From: Thermotogaceae bacterium | GTDB taxonomy: Bacteria; Thermotogota; Thermotogae; Thermotogales; Thermotogaceae | Direction of reading: 5' to 3' | Assembly: GCA_027077795.1 (NCBI GenBank) | Contig: JALWTT010000006.1 | Location: 124,001-188,000, forward strand | DNA: 64,000 bases | Program-made: the position numbers and the translations under genes | Notes under the pieces: model-generated | Database searches by the model: none | What the model was told of the DNA's origin: nothing | What the model saw: only the letters and a program-made list of their open reading frames with translations | Shown: one piece after another, positions 52,559 through 61,749 of the stretch | How positions within the stretch are numbered: position 1 is the stretch's first letter | Layout of the letters: every line of letters starts with the position of its first letter

Positions 52559-53757
52559 AACTGAGAGCGATTTTTTTTGTAATTTTTCCTGTACTGCTTT
52601 TTTCATTTGCTCATCATATAGACGTCCTAGGTTACGACGGGGAGGTGCTTCGCCTCTCCGTTTTCCCACTGTACAAACCTCAATGGCTCAAGGTGATCCT
52701 AATGACTCAGACTGGGGTGGTATTTCCAAGTAAAGTCGATGGAAACGTTTACGAATTTCATGTCAGTAATAGTAGTTATGCCATAGTCTCCGTAGAGGGG
52801 GAAAGTGAAAGATATGGCCCACTTTCGACGACGAATCCCATGTACATAGATCTCCACTCGCTCTCTTTCAAACCATCTGTCTCTGTCTTATCTGATGTAA
52901 AACCTGATGGGGTGTACAAGTACATACTGGTTACCAGGGGGAAAAACTGGAGAATAGACGGAATATACCTTGATGAAGGAAAGTTAAACTGGTTCGATTG
53001 GCTTGGAAAGGCCCTCATAATGTTCAAGTATAACTTGGACGATGGGGTTCACGAACTGAAGGTTGAATACTCGCTTCCATATGGGTTGAAAAGGACATTC
53101 ACCTTTAAGCTGTTTTCCTTCAAGAAGATTCTCACTCTTTACAGGGGGAAAACTTATCCGTATAAGGTGAAATACGTAAAGCCCTATACATACATAGTCC
53201 AACCTGGAGAGACTCTCTGGGAGATAGCCAGCAGATTTCACGTTAGATTAGGAGATCTGATACTCATAAACAAGATAAGGGATCCGGATAGGATTCACTC
53301 CGGGAGGTTTCTAAAGATAGGGAGGGTTGTTTTCGAAAACAATCCCACGACAATCGTCATAAATCTTTTCACGGCTAGAATGGGCGTTTACTACGATGGG
53401 AAGCTCTTGGCAGTTTACCCGGTAGCCCTTGGGAGGAGTGATTCTACACCGCCCGGAGATTACTGGATACTGAGGAAGGTGATCAACCCAACACTTTATT
53501 GGTACGGAGAGGTAATCCCTCCAGATACACCTTTGAACGGTCTCGGGACGAGATATCTCCAGCTTTCAAGACCTCAATACGCTATACATGGAACATCTAA
53601 ACCCTGGGAGATAGGGAAAAGGATTTCACACGGATGTATCAGGATGTTCAACGAGGATGTTGAAAAACTCGATGCGTTTGCACCTATTGGAACAAATGTA
53701 ATAGTTATAAAAAAAGCCATCGGGTTCCCGCAGAATCTTCAGGGGGTGTTCAGATGA
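52555..53757 (+). CDS. LysM and L,D-transpeptidase (YkuD) protein
   Basis: 400-residue exported protein: signal peptide (1-19), a beta-rich N-terminal domain of unknown type (20-200), LysM at 212-255 (YIVQPGETLWEIASRFHVRLGDLILIN) and a YkuD catalytic domain (262-395) with YAIHGTSK (His345) and SHGCIRM (His359, Cys361). Such enzymes cross-link peptidoglycan or attach proteins to it. The order LysM then YkuD is common in Gram-positives. ATGA overlaps at both ends, with rpoZ and the MazG-like gene. Confidence 0.93.
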   Translation: MKLRAIFFVIFPVLLFSFAHHIDVLGYDGEVLRLSVFPLYKPQWLKVILMTQTGVVFPSKVDGNVYEFHVSNSSYAIVSVEGESERYGPLSTTNPMYIDLHSLSFKPSVSVLSDVKPDGVYKYILVTRGKNWRIDGIYLDEGKLNWFDWLGKALIMFKYNLDDGVHELKVEYSLPYGLKRTFTFKLFSFKKILTLYRGKTYPYKVKYVKPYTYIVQPGETLWEIASRFHVRLGDLILINKIRDPDRIHSGRFLKIGRVVFENNPTTIVINLFTARMGVYYDGKLLAVYPVALGRSDSTPPGDYWILRKVINPTLYWYGEVIPPDTPLNGLGTRYLQLSRPQYAIHGTSKPWEIGKRISHGCIRMFNEDVEKLDAFAPIGTNVIVIKKAIGFPQNLQGVFR

Positions 53758-54116
53758 GGAAATGGCTCGAAAAGCTCGCAAACATGGTGGAGAGAAATTA
53801 TGAATATGATCCATGGATCGAGGCTATAAGTGTTGAAGAGGCTTTGGAAGAGGTGGAGGAAGAGATATCCGAGATAAGAAAGGCTCTTGAAAACGGAGAC
53901 GATGAAAATTTAAAGGAGGAGATAGGGGACCTCCTTTGGACTACATCACTGGTATTCTTGGTAGCCGTGAAAATGGGGCACGATCCGAATGAGATAGTAT
54001 CGATGCTGGAGGAAAAGATGAAACGGAGAAAGCCCTACATCTTCAAATCATGGAAGCCATCTCTCAAAGAAGCTGTGAGAATGTGGATGGAAGCAAAAGA
54101 GAGAGAGCACCGCTAG
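53754..54116 (+). CDS. MazG-like nucleotide pyrophosphohydrolase
   Basis: 120 residues, single MazG domain. The metal-binding ExxE12-28ExxD pattern is seen as EEVEEEISEIRKAL then LKEEIGDLLWTTSLV. MazG enzymes hydrolyse (deoxy)nucleoside triphosphates, and single-domain versions act in housecleaning. The N-terminal NMVERNYEYDPW is typical. ATGA overlap with the L,D-transpeptidase gene. It ends nine bases before the opposing greA. Confidence 0.88.
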   Translation: MRKWLEKLANMVERNYEYDPWIEAISVEEALEEVEEEISEIRKALENGDDENLKEEIGDLLWTTSLVFLVAVKMGHDPNEIVSMLEEKMKRRKPYIFKSWKPSLKEAVRMWMEAKEREHR

Positions 54117-54125
54117 GATGCCCTC

Positions 54126-54605
54126 TCAATCAACTTCTATAGCCTCTATTTCGTATTCCGTTATGCCGGAGGGGGTCTGGACCTTCACGACATCACCCAC
54201 TCTTCTTCCTAGAATGGATCTTCCTATTGGAGAATCCTCACTTATTTTGTTGTGGAATATATCGGCTTCCTGAGGGGTCACAAGTCTCACCTTGAAGTTC
54301 TCACCAGTTTGACGATTTTTCAGAACGACCCAATTTCCGAGGCTTACCTGGCTGGTATCCTTGCTATCGATTATCTCAGCCACGTTGAGTATCTGTTCTA
54401 TTTCCATAATTCTACTTCCTATCCTTCCCTGCTCATCCTTCGCCGCCTCGTATTCTGAATTCTCCGAGATATCACCAAGCTCTCGAGCTTCCTTTATCCT
54501 TTCGCTTATTTCGTACATGAGCTTGTGTCTGAGCTCCTCGAGCTCTCTTCTGAGTTTCTCATACCCTTCCCTTGTCAGATAAACCTTCTTAAGACTTCTT
54601 TTCAT
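54126..54605 (-). CDS. greA: Transcription elongation factor GreA
   Basis: 159 residues. N-terminal coiled coil with [19 protein letters not shown] and [17 protein letters not shown] (the acidic tip DxxE), then the globular C-terminal domain with [17 protein letters not shown]. GreA stimulates RNA cleavage by stalled polymerase. It is the last gene of the zapB-to-greA operon and its ATG overlaps the nrdR stop by 4 bases. Confidence 0.96.
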   Translation of the reverse strand: MKRSLKKVYLTREGYEKLRRELEELRHKLMYEISERIKEARELGDISENSEYEAAKDEQGRIGSRIMEIEQILNVAEIIDSKDTSQVSLGNWVVLKNRQTGENFKVRLVTPQEADIFHNKISEDSPIGRSILGRRVGDVVKVQTPSGITEYEIEAIEVD

Positions 54606-55063
54606 GGTCCTTTCCCCCCCTTGAGTTCTGAAATTATCTCCAAAAAGTGATCTATACTCTTGAACTCCCTGTAAACCGATGCAAATCTCACATAAGCTAC
54701 CTCGTCAAGCTTTCTCAGTTCTCTCAAAACGAGTTCACCTATGGTCTTAGTCTCGACTTCTTTCTTCCCCATTCCTTGGAGCTTTAGTATAACTCTATCG
54801 ACGAGCTTTTCAACCTCATCATATGGAACAGGCCTCTTCTCACACGCCACCATAACTCCTCTCAGGATTTTGTCCCTTGAAAACCTCTCTCTCCTACCGT
54901 CCCTTTTGATCACCATCGAAGGTCCGAGTTCATATCTCTCATATGTCGTGAACCTCGCACCACAGTTAGGACATACCCTTCTCCTCCTCACCACAGAGCC
55001 ATCGCCAGATAGCCTGGTTTCTATGACCTTCGTGTCCTCATATCCACAAAATGGGCACCTCAT
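54602..55063 (-). CDS. nrdR: Transcriptional repressor NrdR
   Basis: 153 residues. The N-terminal zinc ribbon [17 protein letters not shown] with [14 protein letters not shown] is followed by an ATP-cone ([15 protein letters not shown] and so on). NrdR represses ribonucleotide reductase genes according to the (d)ATP state. The ATG overlaps whiA by ATGA. No NrdR-box is obvious in this window, so its targets must lie elsewhere. Confidence 0.97.
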   Translation of the reverse strand: MRCPFCGYEDTKVIETRLSGDGSVVRRRRVCPNCGARFTTYERYELGPSMVIKRDGRRERFSRDKILRGVMVACEKRPVPYDEVEKLVDRVILKLQGMGKKEVETKTIGELVLRELRKLDEVAYVRFASVYREFKSIDHFLEIISELKGGKGP

Positions 55064-55968
55064 TTTTTCAAACCCTCCGCGATTTTAATAAGCTTTCTGA
55101 GACGTGTGTAAACTTTCATTTTGCTCATGTTAAGCATCTCGCCAAGTTCCCTCAAACTTAGTTCCTCGTTTTCAACTCTAGCAGAAGCCACTCTTCTTAA
55201 ATCTTCTGGGAGAGATTTCAAACCTATCGTTTCCTCTATCATTCTGATAGCCTCTATTTGCTTCACTATACTAGCAGCCGATCTCATAGCGTTGGCTGTT
55301 ATGAAATTAAAGCTTCTGTTTGTGTCCCCTTTAGCTTCCCTCTCCCTTATAATTCTCTCTAAAACGCTGGCGGATTTAACCGCACCCATTATGTGAAGGA
55401 GCTCCAATATACTAGCTGAGCGTTTGTAATAAAGCCGGTTGCTGTACCGAAGCCTTACAACTTTCCCTGATATCCCAAAAACTCTTTCTATCTTCTTGGA
55501 GAGCATTTTGAGCATATCCATGTCAAACGTGACTATCTCCAGATGATAGTGCTTCCTCGGATCGGTTATGGATCCGCTGGCCAGAAATATCCCCCTCGTG
55601 AACGCCCCAACGGTAACAGGGTCTTCCCCCACTTCAGAGAACACCTCCTCGTTGTTCATAACACCTCTCCATCCACCCGGAACGGCATCTTTGGATATCT
55701 CTATTTCCACTCTTTTCTTTTTGTCCAGCTTTCTCGTCGAAACGGATAGATAGTCCGATCCGGATCCCAAAAGTCTGTTGACGAGTTCCACAAATCTCCT
55801 AGCTGCGGCCAAACTGCTCAAGGACAGCCGAACTCTTCCACTGGTTATGTTGAAAGATCCTTTTCCCTTGAGAAATCCTAGGACCTCAGCCTTGAGCTCT
55901 CCTTCCATCGGCATCTCGAGTGATGCAAGTTCCTCTTTCACTTTCTCGGAAAACGAGGTACCCTTCAA
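55060..55968 (-). CDS. whiA: DNA-binding protein WhiA
   Basis: 302 residues with a LAGLIDADG-like N-terminal fold ([25 protein letters not shown] near 120) and a C-terminal helix-turn-helix ([24 protein letters not shown]). WhiA works in division and sporulation control in Gram-positives and is often next to yvcK and rapZ, as here. The start is TTG at 55968 with GAGGTGAG four bases upstream; it is separated from the yvcK stop by four bases. Confidence 0.95.
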   Translation of the reverse strand: MKGTSFSEKVKEELASLEMPMEGELKAEVLGFLKGKGSFNITSGRVRLSLSSLAAARRFVELVNRLLGSGSDYLSVSTRKLDKKKRVEIEISKDAVPGGWRGVMNNEEVFSEVGEDPVTVGAFTRGIFLASGSITDPRKHYHLEIVTFDMDMLKMLSKKIERVFGISGKVVRLRYSNRLYYKRSASILELLHIMGAVKSASVLERIIREREAKGDTNRSFNFITANAMRSAASIVKQIEAIRMIEETIGLKSLPEDLRRVASARVENEELSLRELGEMLNMSKMKVYTRLRKLIKIAEGLKK

Positions 55969-55972
55969 AATC

Positions 55973-56911
55973 TCACCTCGCGATTTTCAACACTGTTCTC
56001 GCAAGCTTTTCTGGATCGTGCCTAACCTTAAGTTTCTTGTCGAAGGGATCTTCTATGACTTTCACAAAATGACCCACTATTATCTCCCTATCGAGGTTCT
56101 CTAAATCCAGCTTCAGCATCTCATAACCTTCAGATGCGTATCTCTCCAGGACATCCCCAGGTGGTTTTCCGGAATTTGCCACAACGAGATCCACCCTCTG
56201 GTTCAAGTATTTTTCGATTTCCGCGACGTGCTCAGATAGAGTCATCTCATCCGTCTCACCCGGCTGGGTCATTAAATTCGCTATGTATACTACATCAACC
56301 CCTGATTTGGTTATTTGACTTGCAACTTCTTTCACCAGCAGATTCGCTATGACGCTTGTGTAAAGGCTTCCGGGTCCTAGAATTATCAGGTCGGCATTCT
56401 CAATCGCTTTTAAAACTTCTGGAAGAGCTCTTACTTCTCTATCGAGATAGACATTCTTTATTCTCTTCTTACTTGTAGTTATGTTCATCTCTCCAACTAT
56501 CTTGCTTCCATCATCCATTTCCGCCACCAGTCTGACCAGCTCATCGCTCACGGGATAGATTTTCCCCCTGATCGCCAGGAGCTCTGAGAGCCTTTCAACA
56601 GCCATAGTGAGGCTACCTGTCATCATAGTAAGTGCAGCGAGTATGATGTTTCCCACTGCGTGCCCTCTCAAGCTTCCTTCTTTAAAGCGGAAATTGAAAA
56701 TTTCTTCGAGCAGTTTCTCGTTTTCTGAGAGTGCTATAAAGTTGTTCCTCACATCTCCAGGCGGAGGGACGTTGAGCTCTCGCCTCAGTATTCCCGAACT
56801 TCCCCCTTCATCTGTTACCGCCACAATTGCGGTTATATCCACATCGAAATTTTTGAGGCCCTTTAATAGGGTTGAAAGCCCTGTTCCTCCACCGATGGCC
56901 ACTACTTTCAA
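55973..56911 (-). CDS. yvcK: YvcK/CofD-like protein (gluconeogenesis factor)
   Basis: 312 residues. The N-terminal block is AIGGGTGLSTLLKGLK, then TAIVAVTDEGGSSG and PPGDVRNNFIALS, all conserved in YvcK, which binds UDP-sugars and adjusts cell-wall precursor flux. Later LILGPGSLYTSVIANLLV is also typical. The start is TTG at 56911, overlapping the rapZ stop (TTGA), with GGAGTGAG upstream. Confidence 0.95.
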   Translation of the reverse strand: MKVVAIGGGTGLSTLLKGLKNFDVDITAIVAVTDEGGSSGILRRELNVPPPGDVRNNFIALSENEKLLEEIFNFRFKEGSLRGHAVGNIILAALTMMTGSLTMAVERLSELLAIRGKIYPVSDELVRLVAEMDDGSKIVGEMNITTSKKRIKNVYLDREVRALPEVLKAIENADLIILGPGSLYTSVIANLLVKEVASQITKSGVDVVYIANLMTQPGETDEMTLSEHVAEIEKYLNQRVDLVVANSGKPPGDVLERYASEGYEMLKLDLENLDREIIVGHFVKVIEDPFDKKLKVRHDPEKLARTVLKIAR

Positions 56912-57750
56912 CCTCTCACTCCTAACTCTCTATGCTCAATTATCACCTTTTCGCCTGAGGATCTTAAAATCCTCCCAACTTTCTCTGCTATATAAACTGA
57001 TCTGTGTCTGCCGCCACTGCACCCTATCGAGACAAAAAGAGAGGTCCTACCCTCACTCTCGTATCCCTCCTTTGCCATCTTCAGCATTTTGGATATATCT
57101 TCAGCGTATTCATCAACTTGTGGGTACCTTTTAAAGAACTCCCTGACTTCTTCGTCAAGTCCCGTTTTTCCGGAAAGCCCCGGAGTGTAGTAAGGATTTG
57201 GGAAAAACCTTGCGTCGAATATGAAGTCAGAATCCGAAGGGATCCCATGCTTGAAGGCAAAACTCTTTATTCTAAACGTGAACTCTATTCTCTCTTTGGA
57301 TATCTCCTCTAATATCTCTCTAAGCTTTTCTCTCAAGTCCTTGTGTGTCATATTGCTCGTATCTATTATAAAATCCGCCACTTCCCGTATTTCGGCGAGC
57401 ATCTCCTTTTCCTTCCTTATTCCCTCTTCTATTCCGGTTCCGAGGGGGTGAGACCTTCTTGTTAGCGAGTATCTCTTGATTATATCCTCCGGCGATGCTT
57501 CCAAGAATATGAGGATAAGGCGGTTTTTTGCTCCCTTCAGGTATTTCAGCGGATCCCCGAAAGCCTTTCCTCTAGCGTCCACGACGATTGCAGCACCAGG
57601 AAAGGGGGATTTCAGCACCAGGTCGTGAATGGAATCTATCAGAACTGGGGGGACGTTATCCATGCAGAAGTATCCTGAGTCTTCGAAAAAACCGAGAGCT
57701 GTGGATTTACCTGCTCCCGATAGCCCCGATATAACTATCAGATTTTTCAT
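56908..57750 (-). CDS. rapZ: Nucleotide-binding protein RapZ
   Basis: 280 residues. Walker A is GLSGAGKSTAL near residue 9, and the C-terminal block FVSIGCSGGRHRSVYIAEKV carries the family signature. In E. coli RapZ controls GlmS levels through small RNAs; in Gram-positives the YvcJ form is linked to wall precursors. With yvcK and whiA it forms a conserved trio. The ATG at 57750 lies 44 bases inside murI. Confidence 0.95.
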   Translation of the reverse strand: MKNLIVISGLSGAGKSTALGFFEDSGYFCMDNVPPVLIDSIHDLVLKSPFPGAAIVVDARGKAFGDPLKYLKGAKNRLILIFLEASPEDIIKRYSLTRRSHPLGTGIEEGIRKEKEMLAEIREVADFIIDTSNMTHKDLREKLREILEEISKERIEFTFRIKSFAFKHGIPSDSDFIFDARFFPNPYYTPGLSGKTGLDEEVREFFKRYPQVDEYAEDISKMLKMAKEGYESEGRTSLFVSIGCSGGRHRSVYIAEKVGRILRSSGEKVIIEHRELGVRG

Positions 57751-58486
57751 ACAAATTCACCTGCCGGTAAATCGGTTTTACCTTTCCAAAAATCCCCATT
57801 GAATTAACCTTCTTCTTGAGCTCTTCAACGTCAGATGTGCTGTATACAAGGACCTTTCCAGACCCTGATCCATTTATATCCCTCAACCTTTTTGTGACCT
57901 CCACAGCTGGATCGATGATCCGAACTCCCCTTAGGAATTTTCCAATTCTATCTGAAATCACGGAAAAGTGCGTGCAACCCAGTATAACTTCGTCCGGTTT
58001 CCAGTCTCTCACCTCTTTGAGTGCTTCTTGGAGCATGGAATCCATCGTTGAAAAATCCCTGGGATTGTTTTCGACCACTGCAACGAGAGGTTGAATCGCC
58101 CTTTGAAAGGTTTCTCTATTCCCCAATTTTTTGACGTATACCTCAGACTTCACGGTGGCTTCTGTTGCCAAAACCGCTATTCTATTTCCGTTAACCGCTT
58201 CCACCGCTGATTCTATTATTCCAATGTAGGGAACAGGTAACTTAGGAAGATCTTCCATTATCGAATCCGCGGTGTTGCAGGCGGCCACGATCAGATCCAC
58301 CTTTTCCTCTATTAAAAACTCCAAATCCTCCATTACAATTCTCTCTAGCTCTTTTTGACTCTTGGTTCCAAATGGCGACCTAAAAGTGTCAGCTAGGTAC
58401 ACGTAATCCCAATTTGGGAATGATTCCAAGAGCCTTCCGAGTACCGATAAACCACCGATTCCAGAATCGAAAAGCCCGACCTTCAC
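57707..58486 (-). CDS. murI: Glutamate racemase
   Basis: Supplies D-glutamate for peptidoglycan. 259 residues. FDSGIGGLSVL near residue 6 and the catalytic cysteines in VAACNTADS (near 69) and LGCTHFSVI (near 175) are intact. The GTG start at 58486 overlaps zapA (GTGA). The last 44 bases overlap rapZ. A role beside rapZ and yvcK in wall-precursor supply is in keeping. Confidence 0.95.
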   Translation of the reverse strand: MKVGLFDSGIGGLSVLGRLLESFPNWDYVYLADTFRSPFGTKSQKELERIVMEDLEFLIEEKVDLIVAACNTADSIMEDLPKLPVPYIGIIESAVEAVNGNRIAVLATEATVKSEVYVKKLGNRETFQRAIQPLVAVVENNPRDFSTMDSMLQEALKEVRDWKPDEVILGCTHFSVISDRIGKFLRGVRIIDPAVEVTKRLRDINGSGSGKVLVYSTSDVEELKKKVNSMGIFGKVKPIYRQVNLYEKSDSYIGAIGSR

Positions 58487-58728
58487 TCAGACCACTCCTT
58501 AAGCTTTGATAGAAGATCTTCTATCTTTCCTTCAAGTTTAACCCTTTCCAAGACCGAATTCACCAGTGCCAGGAACAGGATCTCTTCCATGGGATGCTCC
58601 CCTATGTATCTCTCCAATCCAGCTAAAGACTCCGTGAGCCCTTTTTTCACCTTCTCAACCATCTCTTCCGCCTCGTCGGTTAGGAGGGAGAACTCTCTTC
58701 CTGCGAATTCAACCTTTATTTTCCTCAT
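58483..58728 (-). CDS. zapA: ZapA-like cell division protein
   Basis: 81 residues. IKVEFAGREFSLLTDEAEEMVEKVKKGL fits the ZapA N-terminal globular domain and is followed by a helical tail (about 45-81). ZapA bundles FtsZ. The similarity is modest, but size, fold pattern and the neighbouring coiled-coil gene agree. The start ATG lies 20 bases inside that gene. GTGA overlap with murI. Confidence 0.75.
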   Translation of the reverse strand: MRKIKVEFAGREFSLLTDEAEEMVEKVKKGLTESLAGLERYIGEHPMEEILFLALVNSVLERVKLEGKIEDLLSKLKEWSE

Positions 58729-58972
58729 CCCAAATCATCCCCTGGTCTGATGTGGAAGAGAGGAGTTTTTGAAGGCGAGACACGAGCTTGTTGAGAGATT
58801 TCTGTTGTTCTTCTAGCAGTATTTCCAGCTCTCTTTTTTCTTTCTCAAGTCTATCGATGGTTTTTCTCTGCTCCTCCAACTCTTTCCAGAGCTGCTCGTT
58901 TTCCTCTTTCAAAGAGTTGTACTTCTCAACAAGTTTTTCCACGTAGTCTTCTATCTCTTTGATTATCTCCAT
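58709..58972 (-). CDS. Small coiled-coil protein (ZapB-like)
   Basis: 87 residues from ATG 58972, almost entirely one heptad-rich helix (EIEDYVEKLVEKYNSLKEEN, EKEKRELEILLEEQQ). Such a protein next to a ZapA-like protein suggests a ZapB-type division partner, although coiled coils alone cannot prove it. The frame opens at 59005, but GAGAGGTGAT just before 58972 marks the start. It is the first gene of the operon that ends with greA. Confidence 0.7.
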   Translation of the reverse strand: MEIIKEIEDYVEKLVEKYNSLKEENEQLWKELEEQRKTIDRLEKEKRELEILLEEQQKSLNKLVSRLQKLLSSTSDQGMIWDEENKG

Positions 58973-58995
58973 TCGGATCACCTCTCCCCTACGGT

Positions 58996-59024
58996 ATATT
59001 AGCATATCGATGATATACTCTAAA
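58996..59024 (-). promoter_or_regulatory. Promoter of the zapB-to-greA operon
   Basis: On the minus strand TTTAGA (59024-59019), 17 bases, TAATAT (59001-58996), with TG one base before the -10 (extended). Its -35 shares a base with the polA -10. Confidence 0.5.
59011..59019 (+). promoter_or_regulatory. Extended -10 promoter of polA
   Basis: TGATATACT: TG, one base, TATACT (59014-59019). The predicted start near 59025 gives a leader of about 17 bases. It overlaps the promoter of the divergent operon. Confidence 0.5.
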
Positions 59025-59041
59025 GCGAGAGGTGATGAAAG

Positions 59042-61702
59042 GTGAAGCTGTTTTTGTTCGACGGAACCGCGATAGCCTACCGAGCTTTCTTCGCCATAGA
59101 CAGCACACTTTCCACCAGTTCAGGTATTCCAACAAACGCCACTTACGGAGTTGCCAGAATGATGGTTCGGTTTCTGAAGGAACATCTTAGGGAAGGAGAA
59201 GATCATGCTGCGTTCGTGCTCGATGTGCCCCAAAAGACATTTAGGCATGAGATGCTCAAGACGTATAAATCGCATAGGCGTCCTACTCCAGTTTCTTTTA
59301 AAGCCCAACTTCCCTATGTAAAAGAGCTAGTGAGTTCAATGGGTATCAGGGTGCTGGAAATTCCAGGATATGAAGCGGACGATGTAATAGCCACCCTAGC
59401 ATCTCGGGGTAAGGGCAAATTCGATGAAGTGATCATAGTAACGGCTGACAAGGATATGCTTCAAATTGTGAGAGAAAACGTGAGAGTTTGGAGGATAGTC
59501 AAAGGGATAAGCGATTTCGAGATCTACGATGAAGAAAAGGTGCTCGAGAAATTCGGGGTACCCCCATCTGGCATTCCCCACCTTCTAGCTCTCATGGGAG
59601 ATGCTGTTGACGATGTACCAGGAGTTAAAGGGATAGGGGAGAAAACGGCTAGGGACCTTGTTCGGCGTTTCAAAACAGTCGATGGGGTTTACGAAGATCT
59701 GGAGAGACTTTCAGGCCGTCTGAAGAGAATCCTCTTGGATGGTAAAGAAGACGCTTACAGGAGTCTTAAGCTAGTGGTGCTTAGAACTGACGCTCCCATC
59801 GAGGTGAAATGGGAAGATTTTTTGTACAAGGGATATGATAGAGAACGTCTCTTAAAGGTACTGAAAGAACTTGAATTCTCCTCGGTGATGAAAGAGCTGG
59901 GAATCCAAGAAAAGGTGAGAAGAGATTACATTCTTATAGGTTCTGTTGAGGAGTTTGAAGAGGTGATCTCTCAAGCTTCTGGAAAGAAGGTGGCTATTGA
60001 CCTTGAGACCACCTCTTTGGATCCTCTCAAGGCTGATATAGTGGGAATTTCCATGAGTTTTGAGGAGGGAAAGGCTTACTACATTCCCGTTTCTCACAAA
60101 ATGGGGAAGAACCTGAACAAATCAACCGTTTTGAAGGGTATGAGGAGGCTATTTGAAAGCTCCGAGGTAATTGGGCAGAACATAAAATACGATCTGTCAG
60201 TTTTAAAGGTTCATGGTGTCAACCCGGTGACGCCGCATTTCGACACTATGGTAGCGGCATGGCTTCTCAACCCAGATGAGAAAAAATTTTCTCTCGATGA
60301 GTTATCCCTTAAGTTTCTAGGGCATAAGATGATATCCTATGAGGAAGTTGCACCTCCATCACAAAGCCTCCCACTGTTCTCCGGAAACTTCTCGGATGTT
60401 TCCACTGAAAGGGCTAAGGAGTACTCGGCCGAGGATTCGGATATCACATATCGTATCTTTCTGAAACTATCAAAGGTTATCTCAGAAAGAGGGTTGGAAA
60501 CAGTTCTTCGGGATGTGGAAATGCCGTTGATTCCCGTTCTTGTAGACATGGAGCTGACAGGCGTTTACTTCGACTTGGAATACCTTAGGAGCATTTCAGA
60601 GAAGTTCAAAGAGAAGATGAAAGATCTGGAAAGGGAGATATTTTCTCTGGTTGGAGAGAGTTTCAACATAAACTCTTCCATACAGGTTGCAAAGGTTTTT
60701 GAAAAGCTAGGAATAAAGCCAAAAAAGAAAACCAGAACAGGTAGAGTTTCAACAAGTGCGGAGGTTCTGGAAAACCTCGCGGTTGAGCACGAGATAGCCC
60801 GTTTGATACTTGAGTACAGGAAATATCAGAAGCTCAAGTCCACATATCTGGATGCCATACCGAAGCTCGTGAACCCAAAGACAGGGCGAGTTCACACATC
60901 TTTCAACCAGACCGGCACGGCAACGGGGAGACTATCATCATCGGATCCCAATCTTCAAAACCTTCCAAAGAGAGACGAGGAAGGACGAGATATCAGGAGA
61001 TCCATAAGACCCCAGAGAAAAGACTGGTACATATTGAGTGCGGATTATTCTCAAATAGAGCTGAGGGTTCTAGCCCACTTTTCAAAAGACGAGAATCTTG
61101 TGAAAGCTTTCAATGAAAATCTGGACATTCACAGAATGACGGCTTCCAGGATTTTTGGGGTGTCGGAAGAACTGGTGTCCGATCAGATGAGAAGGGTTGG
61201 AAAGATGGTGAACTTCTCAATAATCTACGGAGTTACTCCTTACGGTCTTGCCGTCAGGCTGAAGGTTCCCGTGAAGGATGCTCAGAAGATGATCAACAGC
61301 TACTTTCAGCTCTATCCCGGAGTCAGAGATTTTGTGAAAGGTTTGGTTGAAAATGCTCAAACCTCGGGAGAAGTTCGAACTATGTTTGGTAGGAGGAGGG
61401 AGGTTCCACAGCTCCGCTCCAGGGACAGAAACAAGAAATCAGAAGGTGAGAGGATAGCCATAAACACACCCATTCAGGGAACAGCGGCTGACATAATAAA
61501 ACTCGCGATGATAGGAATTCACAAAAAAATTCGCGATATGAAATCGAAGATGATATTGCAAGTCCATGATGAGCTCGTTTTTGAAGTTCCAGAAGATGAA
61601 GTTGAAAATCTCAGGAGCATCGTTAAGGAGGAGATGGAAAATGTTGTTAAACTCGATGTGCCGTTGAAAGTTGACATAAAGGTTGGAAAGGAGTACGAAT
61701 GA
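59042..61702 (+). CDS. polA: DNA polymerase I
   Basis: Repair and Okazaki-fragment polymerase, 886 residues with three domains. The 5'-nuclease (1-285) has LFDGTAIAYRAFFA and ADDVIATLA. The 3'-5' exonuclease (about 300-480) keeps DLETTSLDP and EDSDITYRI, so proofreading is probably active, unlike Taq polymerase. In the polymerase domain motif A is DYSQIELRVLAHFS near 667, motif B is RRVGKMVNFSIIYGVTPYG near 720, and motif C is QVHDELVFE near 840. GTG start at 59042 with GAGAGGTGAT upstream. The receptor gene that follows has its own promoter, overlapping the end of polA. Confidence 0.97.
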   Translation: MKLFLFDGTAIAYRAFFAIDSTLSTSSGIPTNATYGVARMMVRFLKEHLREGEDHAAFVLDVPQKTFRHEMLKTYKSHRRPTPVSFKAQLPYVKELVSSMGIRVLEIPGYEADDVIATLASRGKGKFDEVIIVTADKDMLQIVRENVRVWRIVKGISDFEIYDEEKVLEKFGVPPSGIPHLLALMGDAVDDVPGVKGIGEKTARDLVRRFKTVDGVYEDLERLSGRLKRILLDGKEDAYRSLKLVVLRTDAPIEVKWEDFLYKGYDRERLLKVLKELEFSSVMKELGIQEKVRRDYILIGSVEEFEEVISQASGKKVAIDLETTSLDPLKADIVGISMSFEEGKAYYIPVSHKMGKNLNKSTVLKGMRRLFESSEVIGQNIKYDLSVLKVHGVNPVTPHFDTMVAAWLLNPDEKKFSLDELSLKFLGHKMISYEEVAPPSQSLPLFSGNFSDVSTERAKEYSAEDSDITYRIFLKLSKVISERGLETVLRDVEMPLIPVLVDMELTGVYFDLEYLRSISEKFKEKMKDLEREIFSLVGESFNINSSIQVAKVFEKLGIKPKKKTRTGRVSTSAEVLENLAVEHEIARLILEYRKYQKLKSTYLDAIPKLVNPKTGRVHTSFNQTGTATGRLSSSDPNLQNLPKRDEEGRDIRRSIRPQRKDWYILSADYSQIELRVLAHFSKDENLVKAFNENLDIHRMTASRIFGVSEELVSDQMRRVGKMVNFSIIYGVTPYGLAVRLKVPVKDAQKMINSYFQLYPGVRDFVKGLVENAQTSGEVRTMFGRRREVPQLRSRDRNKKSEGERIAINTPIQGTAADIIKLAMIGIHKKIRDMKSKMILQVHDELVFEVPEDEVENLRSIVKEEMENVVKLDVPLKVDIKVGKEYE

Positions 61703-61706
61703 ACTG

Positions 61707-61715
61707 TGTTATAAT
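61707..61715 (+). promoter_or_regulatory. Extended -10 promoter of the chemotaxis receptor gene
   Basis: TGTTATAAT: TG, one base, perfect TATAAT (61710-61715), just past the polA stop. The predicted start is near 61721, 29 bases before TTG 61750. It shows that the longer open frame from 61699 is not the true start. Confidence 0.6.
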
Positions 61716-61749
61716 CGGGGCCGAAAATTTCACAAGGGAGGTTTTTACA

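Noticed and set aside
54101-54127. Imperfect hairpin (GAGAGAGCA/TGCCCTCTC) between the MazG-like gene and greA
   Set aside because: One mismatch and no T-run on either strand; it could aid termination but does not meet the standard for a terminator.
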